A stretch of 64,000 nucleotides of DNA, taken from NCBI RefSeq assembly GCF_036421855.1, contig NZ_JAZGOK010000002.1, one strand, 5' to 3'. Below, one piece after another: positions 1 to 9,769 of this stretch (the stretch's first letter is position 1; each line of letters begins with the position of its first letter). The DNA comes from Georgenia_B sunbinii (lineage in GTDB: Bacteria > Actinomycetota > Actinomycetes > Actinomycetales > Actinomycetaceae). Under the pieces are notes generated by a model that saw only the letters and a list, made by a program, of their open reading frames with translations, searched no databases and was not told the origin of the DNA. A program made the translations under genes and the position numbers.

Positions 1-3000
1 TCCGAGTTTACCACCCGGACACGGAGGAGGTGACCGTCGCGGCGGAGCTGAGCGTGTTCGACGATCATCCGTTGCCGGCAGACCCGGATATCGAAGGATC
101 GAAGAACCAGGAGGGGGGCCTCCTGGGACTGGCGCTGGACCCGGACTTCGAGTCCAACGGCTGGGTGTACGCCTATTACACCAGCAGGGATGAGAACAAT
201 CATTTCCTGTCGCGATTCGTCGTCGAGGGCGACGAGGTAGATGTCTCCTCGGAGATCGTCATGCTCAAGGTGCCGTACAACAAGACGAACTGCTGTCACG
301 TCGCGGGGGACATCGATTTCGACTCCGCGGGGAACCTGTACCTGAGCACCGGTGACGAGTCGACGCCCGACCTCAACGACCAGTACTCGCCGATCGACAG
401 CCGACCGACCCACTGGTACAACGATGATCGGCGCACCTCGGGCAACTCGAACGACCTGCGTGCCAAGGTCTTGCGAATCACCCCGCAGCCGGACGGTACC
501 TACACGATTCCCGAGGGGAACCTGTTCCCGCAGGACGAGTACGACCAGGACCTGACGAGGCCCGAGATCTACGCGATGGGGTTCCGCAACCCGTTCCGGA
601 TCTCGATCGATCCGGCCAATGACCGGCTCCACATCGGCAACTACGGCCCGGACCGGCTGGGTGAGTGGACCGAGCGTGGTCCGTGGGGCTTCGACCAGTA
701 CATGGCGACGTCGGAGGCGGCCAACTACGGGTACCCGTACTGCATCGGCAACAACTTCCCGTACCGGCCGTGGGACTACGAGACGAACGAGCCGCTCGGC
801 GACTTCTACGACTGCGAGAATGGCCCGATCAACGACTCGCCGAACAATACCGGCCTCGAGCAGCTGCCGCCCGTCACGCCCGCCACGATCTACTACCCGA
901 GGAGCTGGGCGAACTGGCCCTCGACCTGGGTGGGTATGCCCGATGGCGAGGTCAGCCCGATCCCGGAGCCGTTCCTCAACATGGGGTCCGGGGCCGGTGG
1001 GCCGATGTCCGGGCCGGTGTATCGCTATGACGAGGACCTGGAGTCCGAGACCAAGTTCCCCGAGCACTATGACGGCCGGTGGTTCTTGCTCGACTACCAC
1101 CGCGGCCATGTGAAGACGGCCGAGCTCGACGAGAACGAGCAGATCGTCGCGATCGACGACTTCCTTCCCGGTCAGTACTGGGCGGGTCTCATGGACGGCC
1201 AGTTCGGCCCGGACGGGTCGCTGTACGTGCTCGAGGGCGGGGGCTTCGGTCCCAGCTCGAACGCCGGGCTGTACCGCATCGACTATGTGGAGGGCGAGGA
1301 GCCCGGTCCCGTCCAGTGCGTCACCGACGATTTCGGCGGTACCGAGCTCGACCGTGAGCTGTGGTCGACCATCGTCCGTGAGAACCCGGATGGTTACCGG
1401 CAGGTCGACGGCGGGCTCGAGATCGACATGCTGCAGGGGGACATGATCAGCAACCACCTGAGCGGCAACATCGTCACCGACGGGCAGAACTTGATCACGA
1501 CTCCCATGCCGGACGGGCGGTGGGTTGCCGAGGTCACGGTCGAGATGCCAGCAAATGCGGTGAACCACGACCAGGCCGGCTTCATCATTTACGACGACGA
1601 CGAGAACTTCACCAAGATGGCGTACTTCCCGTCATACGGCAGCAATCCCGACGGAAGGTTCGAGTACCTCTACCACGAGAACGGCGAGATCCGGTATCAG
1701 GGCGGGGTCGACAATCCCGCTGTTGTCAATGCTCCGGACACGATCGAGATCCGGCTGACGAGTGACGGCCAGAACGTTGCTGCCGCGTACTCGCGGGACG
1801 GTAGCTCGTGGATCAATGTCGGACGGCCGGCGCCGGTCTCGAATTACGAGGCACCGCAGCTCGGCTTCTTCGCGGTGCACGGCCCGGACGAGATCGCCAG
1901 TCCGTTGACGGCGACGTTCAGCGACTTCTCGCTGTGCGTGCCGGAAGGCCCGGTCTGCGGGGCTCCGGCACCCGACGACGGGTACCGGGCGCTGTGGGAC
2001 GGCTTCACGCTGGACGGCTGGAACCAGGCCGGACCTGGCGGGTTCGCCGTCGTCCCGGACGAGGACCGTGAGGGCGCGTGCGCGCTGGAGACGATCGGCG
2101 ACCCGGAAGGGCTCGGGATGCTCTGGTACGAGGAGGAGTTCGAGTCCTATCGACTGCACCTCGACTTCAAGGCCGTCGAGGAGAACGACAACTCGGGTGT
2201 CTTCTTCGGCTTCCCGGACCCAGGTGACGATCCGTGGATCGGTGTGAACCAGGGCTACGAGATCAACATCGACGACACCGGCGGCCGGCCGGACGCCCCG
2301 GACAGCTCGAAGACCGGGTCGATCTACACCTACCAGGCGCCGACGTCGTTCCCGACGGTGGCCGGCGAGTGGAACGAGATGATCATCGAGGTCGAGGACC
2401 CGATGGTGCGGGTGTCGATCAACGGCGTCCTCGTCAATGAGTACGAGAACCCGAGCGACCGGGGACGTGACCTGTCCTCCGGATACATCGGCATCCAGAA
2501 CAACCGCGTGTCGGACAACGTGTTCTTCCGCGACATCTGGGTCCAGGAGCTCGGCGACGACACCTGCCCGGCTCCCGAGGCACCGCCCGAGGGCTACGTC
2601 TCGCTGTTCGACGGCGAGTCGCTCGACGGCTGGACGCAGGCAGGTCCTGGTGGCTTCGAGATCGACGAGTGCGGTCTGCTGCAGCCTCACGGCGGCATGG
2701 GTCTGCTCTGGTACGACGAGCAGATGTACGAGGACTTCGTGATGCAGGTCGACTTCCGGGTCCAGGACCCGGCGGACAACTCCGGTGTCTTCGTCCGGTT
2801 CCCCGATCCGGAGGGCGACGCCGGCAGGCCGGTCAATGAGGGCTACGAGGTCCAGATCTATGACGCCACCGACAACCCCATGGGGCGGACCGGCGCGATC
2901 TACACCTTCGCGCCGGCCGAACCGCTCGCAACCAACCCCATCGGTGAGTGGAACACCATGGAGATCGAGGCGATCGGCCAGGAGTACCGGGTGACCCTCA

Positions 3001-4319
3001 ACGGGGTCGAGGTCGCCACCTACACCGGCGACGGCAGTCGCGGCCTCGAGGGCTTCGTCGGCCTGCAGAACCACTCCTCCGGCCAAGCCGCCGGTGAGAG
3101 CGTGGACTTCCGCAACGTCTGGATCAAGGAAGTGCAGGACGATCCAGAGCTGACGGTCGACGCTTCGCTGAACCCGGCGGAGCCGGACGGCATCGCCCCC
3201 TGGTACGTCTCGCCGGTGATGCTCTCGCTGGAGTCCAACAACCCCGGTGCTGAGCTGCAGTGGCGTCCCAGGACCGACGAGACACAGTGGCAGACGTGGA
3301 CCGAGCCGGTGACGTTCGACGAGGACGGCGTCTACAACATCGATTACAAGGCCGTGCTGCCTGGTGACGGTGAGCCGAGTGAGAAGGAGATCCTCGTCGG
3401 GGAGAACGGCTTCGAGTTCAGCGAGAGCGAGTTCTCGGTGGAGCAGGGCGACACGGTCAAGTTCCAGTACGTCCCCGGGTACCCGCACGACGTCGTCGTC
3501 ACGGATGCGAACGGTGTGGTGCTGGACTCCCGCCCCGAAGGATCCGACTGGGAGGACGATCCGTTCTACTTCGAGGCGACCGAGCAGGGCACGTTCTACG
3601 TGTACTGCACGCCGCACGCGAACCTGCTGGATCCGGACGATCCGACGACGTGGCGGGGGATGGTCTCGACCTTCGAGGTCACTCCTGCCAGCGGTCAGGG
3701 GCCGGTGGAGACCGGGATCTCGGAGATCGAGTTCTTGATCGACCAGACGGCTCCGGGCACCGAGGCATCGCTCGAGGGCGAGCCGCAGGGGGACGACTTC
3801 ACCGGCGAGGTGACGGTGAGCCTTGCAGCGCAGGACGCCACCTCCGGTGCCGCGCAGACCCACTGGCGGCTGGCGGGCGACGAAGACCACAACGTCTACG
3901 CCGAGCCCCTCGTGTTCGACGAGGAAGGCGAGCACGCGGTCGAGTTCCGGTCGACCGACGTGGCCGGGAACGTCGAGGACTGGCAGCTGGTCGAGTTCGC
4001 CATCGTCGGCGACGAGCCCGGGACGTGCCCGGACTCCGACCAGCGGGCGACCGTCGTCGTCGGTGACGTCGATAGCGGTGTCACCAACCACACCCTCGAC
4101 GACGGGTGCACGATCAACGACCTCATCCTCGACGACGACGCCTGGCCGAACCACGGTCAGTTCGTGCGGCACGTGGGTGCGGTGACCACGCAGCTGGTGG
4201 CAGACGACGTCATCAGCGTGCGGGAACGGTCCGCGATCGTGCGGTCCGCGGCGCAGAGCGACGTCGGTGGGCAGCTGAGCCAGAGCAGAGGAGGGGTGAC
4301 GCTGCAGATGGTTCGCTGA
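1..4319 (+). CDS. Secreted multidomain sugar dehydrogenase with DUF1080 repeats and cupredoxin domain, 5' truncated
   Basis: The frame is open to the window edge, so the true start and any signal peptide are missing; about 1438 residues are visible. Order of domains: a glucose/sorbosone-dehydrogenase beta-propeller (to about nt 1300; motifs EGGLLGLALDPDF, MGFRNPFRISIDP, GPDGSLYVLEGG); a concanavalin-like segment (about nt 1320-1940); two DUF1080 (3-keto-disaccharide hydrolase/LamG-like) copies (about nt 1980-2560 and 2595-3135, sharing AGPGGF, LWY and NSGVF); a chitobiase/OmpL47-like segment; a plastocyanin-like domain (about nt 3405-3690) with PHDVVV and CTPH followed by Met, matching type 1 copper ligands; a second OmpL47-like segment and a unique tail. 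The family oxidises sugars outside the cell, usually with PQQ or a similar cofactor. That the copper domain takes the electrons is inference. It ends just before a strong hairpin. Confidence 0.85.
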   Translation, partial: RVYHPDTEEVTVAAELSVFDDHPLPADPDIEGSKNQEGGLLGLALDPDFESNGWVYAYYTSRDENNHFLSRFVVEGDEVDVSSEIVMLKVPYNKTNCCHVAGDIDFDSAGNLYLSTGDESTPDLNDQYSPIDSRPTHWYNDDRRTSGNSNDLRAKVLRITPQPDGTYTIPEGNLFPQDEYDQDLTRPEIYAMGFRNPFRISIDPANDRLHIGNYGPDRLGEWTERGPWGFDQYMATSEAANYGYPYCIGNNFPYRPWDYETNEPLGDFYDCENGPINDSPNNTGLEQLPPVTPATIYYPRSWANWPSTWVGMPDGEVSPIPEPFLNMGSGAGGPMSGPVYRYDEDLESETKFPEHYDGRWFLLDYHRGHVKTAELDENEQIVAIDDFLPGQYWAGLMDGQFGPDGSLYVLEGGGFGPSSNAGLYRIDYVEGEEPGPVQCVTDDFGGTELDRELWSTIVRENPDGYRQVDGGLEIDMLQGDMISNHLSGNIVTDGQNLITTPMPDGRWVAEVTVEMPANAVNHDQAGFIIYDDDENFTKMAYFPSYGSNPDGRFEYLYHENGEIRYQGGVDNPAVVNAPDTIEIRLTSDGQNVAAAYSRDGSSWINVGRPAPVSNYEAPQLGFFAVHGPDEIASPLTATFSDFSLCVPEGPVCGAPAPDDGYRALWDGFTLDGWNQAGPGGFAVVPDEDREGACALETIGDPEGLGMLWYEEEFESYRLHLDFKAVEENDNSGVFFGFPDPGDDPWIGVNQGYEINIDDTGGRPDAPDSSKTGSIYTYQAPTSFPTVAGEWNEMIIEVEDPMVRVSINGVLVNEYENPSDRGRDLSSGYIGIQNNRVSDNVFFRDIWVQELGDDTCPAPEAPPEGYVSLFDGESLDGWTQAGPGGFEIDECGLLQPHGGMGLLWYDEQMYEDFVMQVDFRVQDPADNSGVFVRFPDPEGDAGRPVNEGYEVQIYDATDNPMGRTGAIYTFAPAEPLATNPIGEWNTMEIEAIGQEYRVTLNGVEVATYTGDGSRGLEGFVGLQNHSSGQAAGESVDFRNVWIKEVQDDPELTVDASLNPAEPDGIAPWYVSPVMLSLESNNPGAELQWRPRTDETQWQTWTEPVTFDEDGVYNIDYKAVLPGDGEPSEKEILVGENGFEFSESEFSVEQGDTVKFQYVPGYPHDVVVTDANGVVLDSRPEGSDWEDDPFYFEATEQGTFYVYCTPHANLLDPDDPTTWRGMVSTFEVTPASGQGPVETGISEIEFLIDQTAPGTEASLEGEPQGDDFTGEVTVSLAAQDATSGAAQTHWRLAGDEDHNVYAEPLVFDEEGEHAVEFRSTDVAGNVEDWQLVEFAIVGDEPGTCPDSDQRATVVVGDVDSGVTNHTLDDGCTINDLILDDDAWPNHGQFVRHVGAVTTQLVADDVISVRERSAIVRSAAQSDVGGQLSQSRGGVTLQMVR

Positions 4320-4325
4320 CGTGAG

Positions 4326-4377
4326 GAGGACCTCCGGCGTGGTGCGGCTGGTCGGCTGCACCACGCCGGAGGTCCTC
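4326..4377. terminator. Bidirectional terminator hairpin
   Basis: A perfect 20-bp inverted repeat (arms 4326-4345 and 4358-4377) encloses a 12-nt loop. It lies between the stop codon of the sugar dehydrogenase (4319) and the stop codon of the convergent ABC ATPase gene (4400), so it can end transcripts from both sides. There is no U-tract, as is usual in high-GC actinobacteria. Confidence 0.85.
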
Positions 4378-4399
4378 GTGCGCCCTGGCCCGGATTGAG

Positions 4400-5185
4400 T
4401 CAGAACCCCAGGTCCCGCAGCCAGCTGAGCAGCTCGTCCTCGCGCTGCTTCGCCTGCTCGCGGTGCCACGGCCCCAGCTCACGGGAGGCCACCAGCCGGC
4501 CGTCCCGCAGGTACACGACGCGCTCGGCCCGAGCGGCGCAGGTGGGGTCGTGCGTCACCATGACGAGGGTGGTGCCCTCGCGGTGCACGCCGGTGAGAGC
4601 ATCCATCACCTCGATCGACATGCTGCTGTTCAGTGCGCCGGTCGGCTCGTCGGCGAACAGGATGGCCGGCTCACCGGCCAGCGCGCGGCAGATCGCGGCT
4701 CGCTGCCGCTCACCGCCGGAGACCTGGGTGGTGCCGTGCCGCGCGACGTGAGCGATCCCGAACCGTGCCATGAGCGCGTCGACGCGCGCGACCACGGCAG
4801 CCTTCTCCCTGGGCGCCGCCTTGAGCGCAGGCAGCAGGATGTTGTCCCGGATGTTCAGGTTCTTCAGGAAGTACGCCTGCTGGAAGACGAACCCCATCCG
4901 CGTCAGCCGGACCCGGCTCATCTCCGTGTCACCGAGCGAGGTCAGGTCTTGTCCGTCGAGGAGCACGGTGCCGCTCGTCGGGCGGTCCATACCGCTGACG
5001 CTGTAGAGCAGCGTGGACTTCCCCGAGCCGGACGGCCCCATGACGACGAGGAACTCGCCCTGCCGCACGGCCAGGTCGATCCCGTCGATGACGAGGGTCG
5101 GCGGGTCGGTGCCGACGTAGGCCTTGGTCAGGTCCGTCGAATCCAGGGTCACGCGAGCGGTGTGCGGCACGAGGTTTCCTCTCAT
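4400..5185 (-). CDS. ABC transporter ATP-binding protein (MacB/LolD type)
   Basis: About 261 residues. Shows Walker A (GPSGSGKST), the signature SGGERQ, Walker B with FADEPTGAL and the H-loop MVTHD. The EPTGAL signature is typical of the MacB/LolD/FtsE group, whose partners are FtsX-type permeases. The ATG at 5185 overlaps the stop of the upstream permease gene (5182) as ATGA, so the two are translationally coupled; an ATG at 5197 is also in frame but less well placed. Substrate is unknown; the family exports lipids, peptides or drugs, or senses envelope stress. Confidence 0.93.
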   Translation of the reverse strand: MRGNLVPHTARVTLDSTDLTKAYVGTDPPTLVIDGIDLAVRQGEFLVVMGPSGSGKSTLLYSVSGMDRPTSGTVLLDGQDLTSLGDTEMSRVRLTRMGFVFQQAYFLKNLNIRDNILLPALKAAPREKAAVVARVDALMARFGIAHVARHGTTQVSGGERQRAAICRALAGEPAILFADEPTGALNSSMSIEVMDALTGVHREGTTLVMVTHDPTCAARAERVVYLRDGRLVASRELGPWHREQAKQREDELLSWLRDLGF

Positions 5186-7581
5186 CGGTTGAGCCACGAG
5201 CTCTTGTCGGCATTACGCAGGGGCGCGGTGAGTAGCATCGCCGCGAGATATCCGGTGGCGAGCAGCAGCAGCGGGTAGGTCACGTAGACGAGCAGCGGGG
5301 TCGGGATGAATGCGAGATCGGCGATGCCCAGTCCGGCGACGGAGATGAGCAGACCGACGACGGTCTCGCCGGCCGTCGCGGCGAAGACGACGCCCAGGCC
5401 GGTCCCGACGGCGACTGACAGGAGCGTCTTGAGCCTCACCTGCGAGACGATCTCGCGCGCCGAGAATCCGATGGTGGACAGCGTCCCCATGGTCTGGCGC
5501 TCCCGGGTGAGCCGCAGTCGGAGGAACAGGCTCGTGATGAGCCCTGCGACCCCGACGCCGAGGACGACGGCGAGCACCGCGGCGCTCCGGAACGCGCCGG
5601 TGACGGTCGACAGTGTCTGCCGGACGTACTCGCGCACCGGGATGACCGCCGCCGTCGGGAACTGCTCGCTGTACTCCGCCGCGACCGCAGCAGGGTCCGC
5701 GCCGTCGCGGGTGTCCGCGTAGACCACGTACCCGGCGGCGCCGGCCGTCACCTCACCGGGCATCTTGGCGGTGTACCCGCCGCTCGTCACGTCCTGGTAG
5801 ATGCCGCTGACCACCACCGTGGTCGGCTCCCCATCACGGCGCAGGGTCATCTCGTCCCCGGTCGAGAGCTCGTACCTGTCCGCGTTGAGCACCGAGAGCG
5901 CGATCTCGCCGGGGCCGGGACGCTCGCCCTGGAGGATCTCGACGGCGTGGCTGGAGTAGTCGCCGACCTCGACCCGAAGGGTCTGCCACCCGTCCTCCCC
6001 GGGCGTCTCGTACAGCACGTCGGCGAAGGCGCGCACATCGGTCAGCCGGGTATCGCGGTGCGCACCGGCGAGCAGCGAGTCGCGCACGGCGTCGACGTCG
6101 TCGGAGAACTGCAGGTCCGCGCGCAGGTCGCTCTCGGGAGCGCCCATGTAGGTGATGAAGCGGGGGCTCTCGAAGGTGCTCAGCAGGTTCGTCGGCAAGA
6201 TCATGAGGACGGCGGCGAGGAAGAAGACGACGGGGATCAGTGCCCATTGGCCGCCGTCGGCGCGCAGGTCCACCAGCGCCAGCCGTCGGGTGATGCTCCC
6301 GCCGCGCGACGGCGCGAGCCGCGACCGGCGCACCCGCCTGGCCTGCCGGGCGGCCCGGCGGGCGGAGCGGCGCTCATCGTGGGTGCTGCCGTGGACGAGG
6401 GCCGTGACGACCTCGACCTTCCGCACCCTGCCGAGGGCGCGACGGCAGCAGGTGATGACGAGCAGGTACACCAGCGCCAGGACGACGACCGGCACGAGGA
6501 TCGTCATCGCTCCGGTGGGCGCGGCTGCGTAGTTCAGCTCGAGGGGCCGGGTCAGCACACCCGTGGCGACGACGGCGAGGACACCGCCGACGAGGCACGC
6601 CAGCAGGGTGATGACGCGGTACTTCGCGATGTACAGCCCGGCGATGGTGCGGTCCGGGAGACCGATGGCCTTCATCACGCCGATCTCGCGCACCTCGTCC
6701 TCCAACGTCCCGCGGATGACGAAGCGCAGGTTGAGCAGCGCGATCGCCACGAGGAGGAGGCTGACGAAGACCAGCGCCACCGCCACCAGACCGTCGCCGA
6801 ACGCGTGGATCATCCGGATCATCCCGAGGGTGACCGCCTGGCCGTTCTTCGGCACCGTCTCGTCGGCCTCGTAGGCGCGCTGGAGGTCGGCCGTCCCGGC
6901 CGGGTCGGTGAGGCGGTACTCGACGATGTTCTCGGGGGCCCCGCCGCCGGCCCGCTCCAGCGCCAGCAGGTCAGGCTCGGAGACCAGGAACCGGGTGGCG
7001 GAGGACAGCGAGGAGGCCATCTGGGAGTCCCGGACGAAGCCCTGGACGATCAGCTCGTGGCTCCCGGCATCAGTGCTGATGCTCAGCTCGTCACCGACCT
7101 CGAGGCCGACGCTCTGCTGGTAGGCGACCGGGACGTAGACCTCGCCGGGGCCGGGGGAGGGAATCGCCCCGGTCTCGTCGATGAGGAAGTCGAACTGCTC
7201 GTTCTGGGTGACGACGAGGTTGTCGATGAGGCTGGCGGAGAGGTCGCCGGACTCGCCCGTCGTCGCGCGGTGCCAGCCGATGGCCGCGCCGTCGAAGCCG
7301 AGCATCTCCACCACGAGCCAGGCCTCGATCTCCGGGTGCTCCGCGGCGAACCGGGACAATGCGGCCGGGTCGTAGTCACCCTTGTGCATCTGCAGGAAGT
7401 GGGGTGGTCGGGCCTCCTCGAAGAGCTGGTCGACCGACCCGATCAGGCGTTCCATCACCATCGCGCCCGTGGTCGCCAGGAACGCGCTGAGCACGAGGAC
7501 GACGCCGAGCGCCAGGTTGACGCCCGGGGTGCCCTTGAGCTCGTTGCCGGCGTACCGGCGATCCAGCGCATCCCTCGACAT
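5182..7581 (-). CDS. FtsX-like ABC transporter permease
   Basis: About 799 residues from the chosen ATG at 7581 (MSRDALDRRYAGNEL). An in-frame ATG at 7704 would add an Arg-rich stretch with no membrane segment, which is less likely. Architecture is the duplicated FtsX form: an N-terminal membrane helix, a large extracellular MacB-PCD-like domain, an FtsX block of helices (with REIGVMKAIGL), a central helix, a second extracellular domain, and a second FtsX block (with MGTLSTIGFSAREI). It forms an operon with the ATPase gene downstream through a 4-base overlap. Cargo cannot be told from sequence. Confidence 0.9.
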   Translation of the reverse strand: MSRDALDRRYAGNELKGTPGVNLALGVVLVLSAFLATTGAMVMERLIGSVDQLFEEARPPHFLQMHKGDYDPAALSRFAAEHPEIEAWLVVEMLGFDGAAIGWHRATTGESGDLSASLIDNLVVTQNEQFDFLIDETGAIPSPGPGEVYVPVAYQQSVGLEVGDELSISTDAGSHELIVQGFVRDSQMASSLSSATRFLVSEPDLLALERAGGGAPENIVEYRLTDPAGTADLQRAYEADETVPKNGQAVTLGMIRMIHAFGDGLVAVALVFVSLLLVAIALLNLRFVIRGTLEDEVREIGVMKAIGLPDRTIAGLYIAKYRVITLLACLVGGVLAVVATGVLTRPLELNYAAAPTGAMTILVPVVVLALVYLLVITCCRRALGRVRKVEVVTALVHGSTHDERRSARRAARQARRVRRSRLAPSRGGSITRRLALVDLRADGGQWALIPVVFFLAAVLMILPTNLLSTFESPRFITYMGAPESDLRADLQFSDDVDAVRDSLLAGAHRDTRLTDVRAFADVLYETPGEDGWQTLRVEVGDYSSHAVEILQGERPGPGEIALSVLNADRYELSTGDEMTLRRDGEPTTVVVSGIYQDVTSGGYTAKMPGEVTAGAAGYVVYADTRDGADPAAVAAEYSEQFPTAAVIPVREYVRQTLSTVTGAFRSAAVLAVVLGVGVAGLITSLFLRLRLTRERQTMGTLSTIGFSAREIVSQVRLKTLLSVAVGTGLGVVFAATAGETVVGLLISVAGLGIADLAFIPTPLLVYVTYPLLLLATGYLAAMLLTAPLRNADKSSWLNR

Positions 7582-7796
7582 GCTGCCAACCTGCCAGCCG
7601 TCTGTCACGGGCACATCGGGGATCCCCCGGGTCCCGACCCTGGTCGCGCGCAATGTTCGTCGGCTGCTCGTCCGGGGTTTCCCTGGCGTGAGCCGGGTGT
7701 TCACGCCCGGCTCCTAGCGTGAGATCGCTCACCGTCGTGGGCGCGGCACCCGCGGTGCCGCCACTGGATTCATAAGCCGAGAGCGAGAGATTCCTG

Positions 7797-9686
7797 ATGA
7801 AGCACGCAACCGCATGCTGGGCCCGTCGCGGCCTGGTCGGCGTGGCTGTCACCAGCATGGTGGCAGTGACCGCCGCCCCGGTGATCGCCGCACCCGAGGG
7901 TGACGCACCCGCAGAGCCCGCGAACGTCATCGTCCTCATCGGTGACGGCATGGGCTACAACCACGTCGCCAACACCAACCTCTACGAGACCGGACAGAGC
8001 GACTACCAGGTCAAGATCGACACCGCGACCGGCGTGGTCGAGCGCGTCCCCGGCGAGCCCGTCCAGGTCTTCGAGAGCTGGGACCTGCGCGCCATGACGT
8101 CCTTCCAGCACGGCAACTCCTACGAGCCGGACCGCGCCTGGACCGATCACAACTACGTCAACGAGAGCACGACCGACTCCGCCGCTGCGGCCACCGCGAT
8201 GGGTACCGGCGTCAAGACGAACAACGGCGTCATCGGTCTGGACCACGAGGGCAACGAGGTCGAGAACCTCGTCGAGCGCGCGGCCGCCACCGGCCGCTCC
8301 GCCGGGCTCGTCACCTCAGTGCCGTTCAACCACGCCACCCCGGCCGGCTACGTCGCGCACAACGCCGACCGCAACGCCTTCACCGCGATGGGCACCGAGA
8401 TGATCGACTCCAGCCTCGACGTCGTCATGGGCGCCGGTCACCCCGGCTTCGACGACTCGAACCAGCCGATCGACACGCCGCGCTACGACTACCTCACGCA
8501 GGCCGACCACCAGCGTCTGCTCGACGGCCAGACGAACTTCGACTACATCGAGGACGCCGCGGACTTCGAGGCGCTGGCCGCGGGAGAGAACGTGCCCGAG
8601 ACCGTGTTCGGCCTCGCGCAGGTCGCCTCCACCCTCCAGCAGGGCCGGGCCTCCGCCGGCATCGAGGAGCGTCCCTACGACGCCCCGCTCAATGAGAACG
8701 TGCCCACGCTGGAGACGATGACCGCCGGAGCGCTCAACGTCCTCGAGCAGAACGAGGACGGCTTCTTCCTCATGGTCGAGGGTGGCGCGATCGACTGGAC
8801 CGGTCACGCCAACGACACCGTGCGGAACATCGAGGAGACGCAGGACTTCAACGCCTCGGTCGAGGCCGTCGTCGACTGGGTCGAGTCCGAGGACTCCTCG
8901 GCCACCTGGGACAACACCATGGTGGTCGTCACCGCCGACCACGAGACCGGCTACCTCGGTGGCCCGGACGAGGACCCGAACTGGACCGAGATGACCGGCC
9001 AGCCCGGCCGCACGCCGACCGTCGGCTGGTACTCCGGTGGCCACACCAACCAGGTCGTCCCGGTCTGGTCCAAGGGTGCGGGTACCGACGCGCTGTTCGC
9101 CCGCGCCAACGGCACCGACCCGGTCCGCGGCGACTACATCGACAACACCGACCTCGCCAACGTCCTCCTCGAGGACCTGTGGCTGATCGAGCCTGCTGAC
9201 GGCGACATCCCGGTCGAGGCCGTGATCCCGGACGCCGGCTCCGAGGGGCCGGGCGCGCTGGCGCTCTCCGTCGCTGACGGCAGCGTCACCCTCGGTGACC
9301 TCCGCAACGCGGGTGACCGCCTCCGCCTCGCCGGCGAGCTGCCCTCGGTCTCGGTGACCGACTCCCGGGCCGAGGGTGCCGGCTGGTCCGTCGCCGGTCA
9401 GTCCTCGGACCTCGTCGACGGCTCGCGCACGGTGCGGGGCTCGAACCTCGGCTGGACGCCGGGGCTGATCGAGGCCAAGGACGGGGTGACGGCCGGTGCC
9501 CGCGTCATGACCGAGCTCTCGGGCGGCGAGGGCCTCAGCGCCCCCGCGACCCTCGGCTCGGCCGACGCCCAGGGCCGGGTCGGCACCAGCCGGCTCGATG
9601 CCGACCTCGAGCTGGAGGTTCCGGTCGACACCCGTCCGGGCACCTATCAGGGCGCGATCACGGTGACGCTCTTCCCGGTCGACTGA
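7797..9686 (+). CDS. Secreted alkaline phosphatase (PhoA family)
   Basis: 629 residues with an N-terminal signal peptide ending near VIAAPEG. Family motifs are in order: IGDGMG (first metal Asp), TTDSAAAATAMGTG with Asp127-Ser128 as the metal and nucleophile pair, FLMVEGGAIDW, TADHETGYLGG and GGHTN (zinc ligands). It hydrolyses phosphate monoesters outside the cell to release phosphate. The C-terminal 150 residues after the catalytic domain (from about nt 9230) form a beta-rich extension that looks like a wall or surface domain but has no LPXTG motif. It stands alone, with a 215-bp upstream gap; no clear Pho box was recognised. A terminator follows. Confidence 0.93.
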   Translation: MKHATACWARRGLVGVAVTSMVAVTAAPVIAAPEGDAPAEPANVIVLIGDGMGYNHVANTNLYETGQSDYQVKIDTATGVVERVPGEPVQVFESWDLRAMTSFQHGNSYEPDRAWTDHNYVNESTTDSAAAATAMGTGVKTNNGVIGLDHEGNEVENLVERAAATGRSAGLVTSVPFNHATPAGYVAHNADRNAFTAMGTEMIDSSLDVVMGAGHPGFDDSNQPIDTPRYDYLTQADHQRLLDGQTNFDYIEDAADFEALAAGENVPETVFGLAQVASTLQQGRASAGIEERPYDAPLNENVPTLETMTAGALNVLEQNEDGFFLMVEGGAIDWTGHANDTVRNIEETQDFNASVEAVVDWVESEDSSATWDNTMVVVTADHETGYLGGPDEDPNWTEMTGQPGRTPTVGWYSGGHTNQVVPVWSKGAGTDALFARANGTDPVRGDYIDNTDLANVLLEDLWLIEPADGDIPVEAVIPDAGSEGPGALALSVADGSVTLGDLRNAGDRLRLAGELPSVSVTDSRAEGAGWSVAGQSSDLVDGSRTVRGSNLGWTPGLIEAKDGVTAGARVMTELSGGEGLSAPATLGSADAQGRVGTSRLDADLELEVPVDTRPGTYQGAITVTLFPVD

Positions 9687-9708
9687 TCACGTCGTCACAA
9701 CGATGACC

Positions 9709-9740
9709 GGCAGGGCGGGCCTCACCAGGTCCGCCCTGCC
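9709..9740. terminator. Bidirectional terminator hairpin
   Basis: Inverted repeat of 14 bp with one G-U pair (arms 9709-9722 and 9727-9740) and a 4-nt loop CACC. It sits between the convergent alkaline phosphatase gene (stop at 9686) and the FadR-type regulator gene (stop at 9770). Confidence 0.8.
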
Positions 9741-9769
9741 TGCTGCCGAGCGACGAGCAGCCCGCTGAC

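Noticed and set aside
1632..4469. A 945-codon open frame on the minus strand, antisense to the sugar dehydrogenase.
   Set aside because: Val/Arg/Asp-rich shadow of a high-GC gene, no domain match, and the plus-strand protein is clearly real.
7582..7704. N-terminal extension of the FtsX permease to an ATG at 7704.
   Set aside because: Arg/Thr-rich without membrane or domain features; the ATG at 7581 starts the recognisable protein.
5947..7722. Long plus-strand frame antisense to the FtsX permease.
   Set aside because: Composition typical of antisense GC-rich shadows; the permease has full family motifs.
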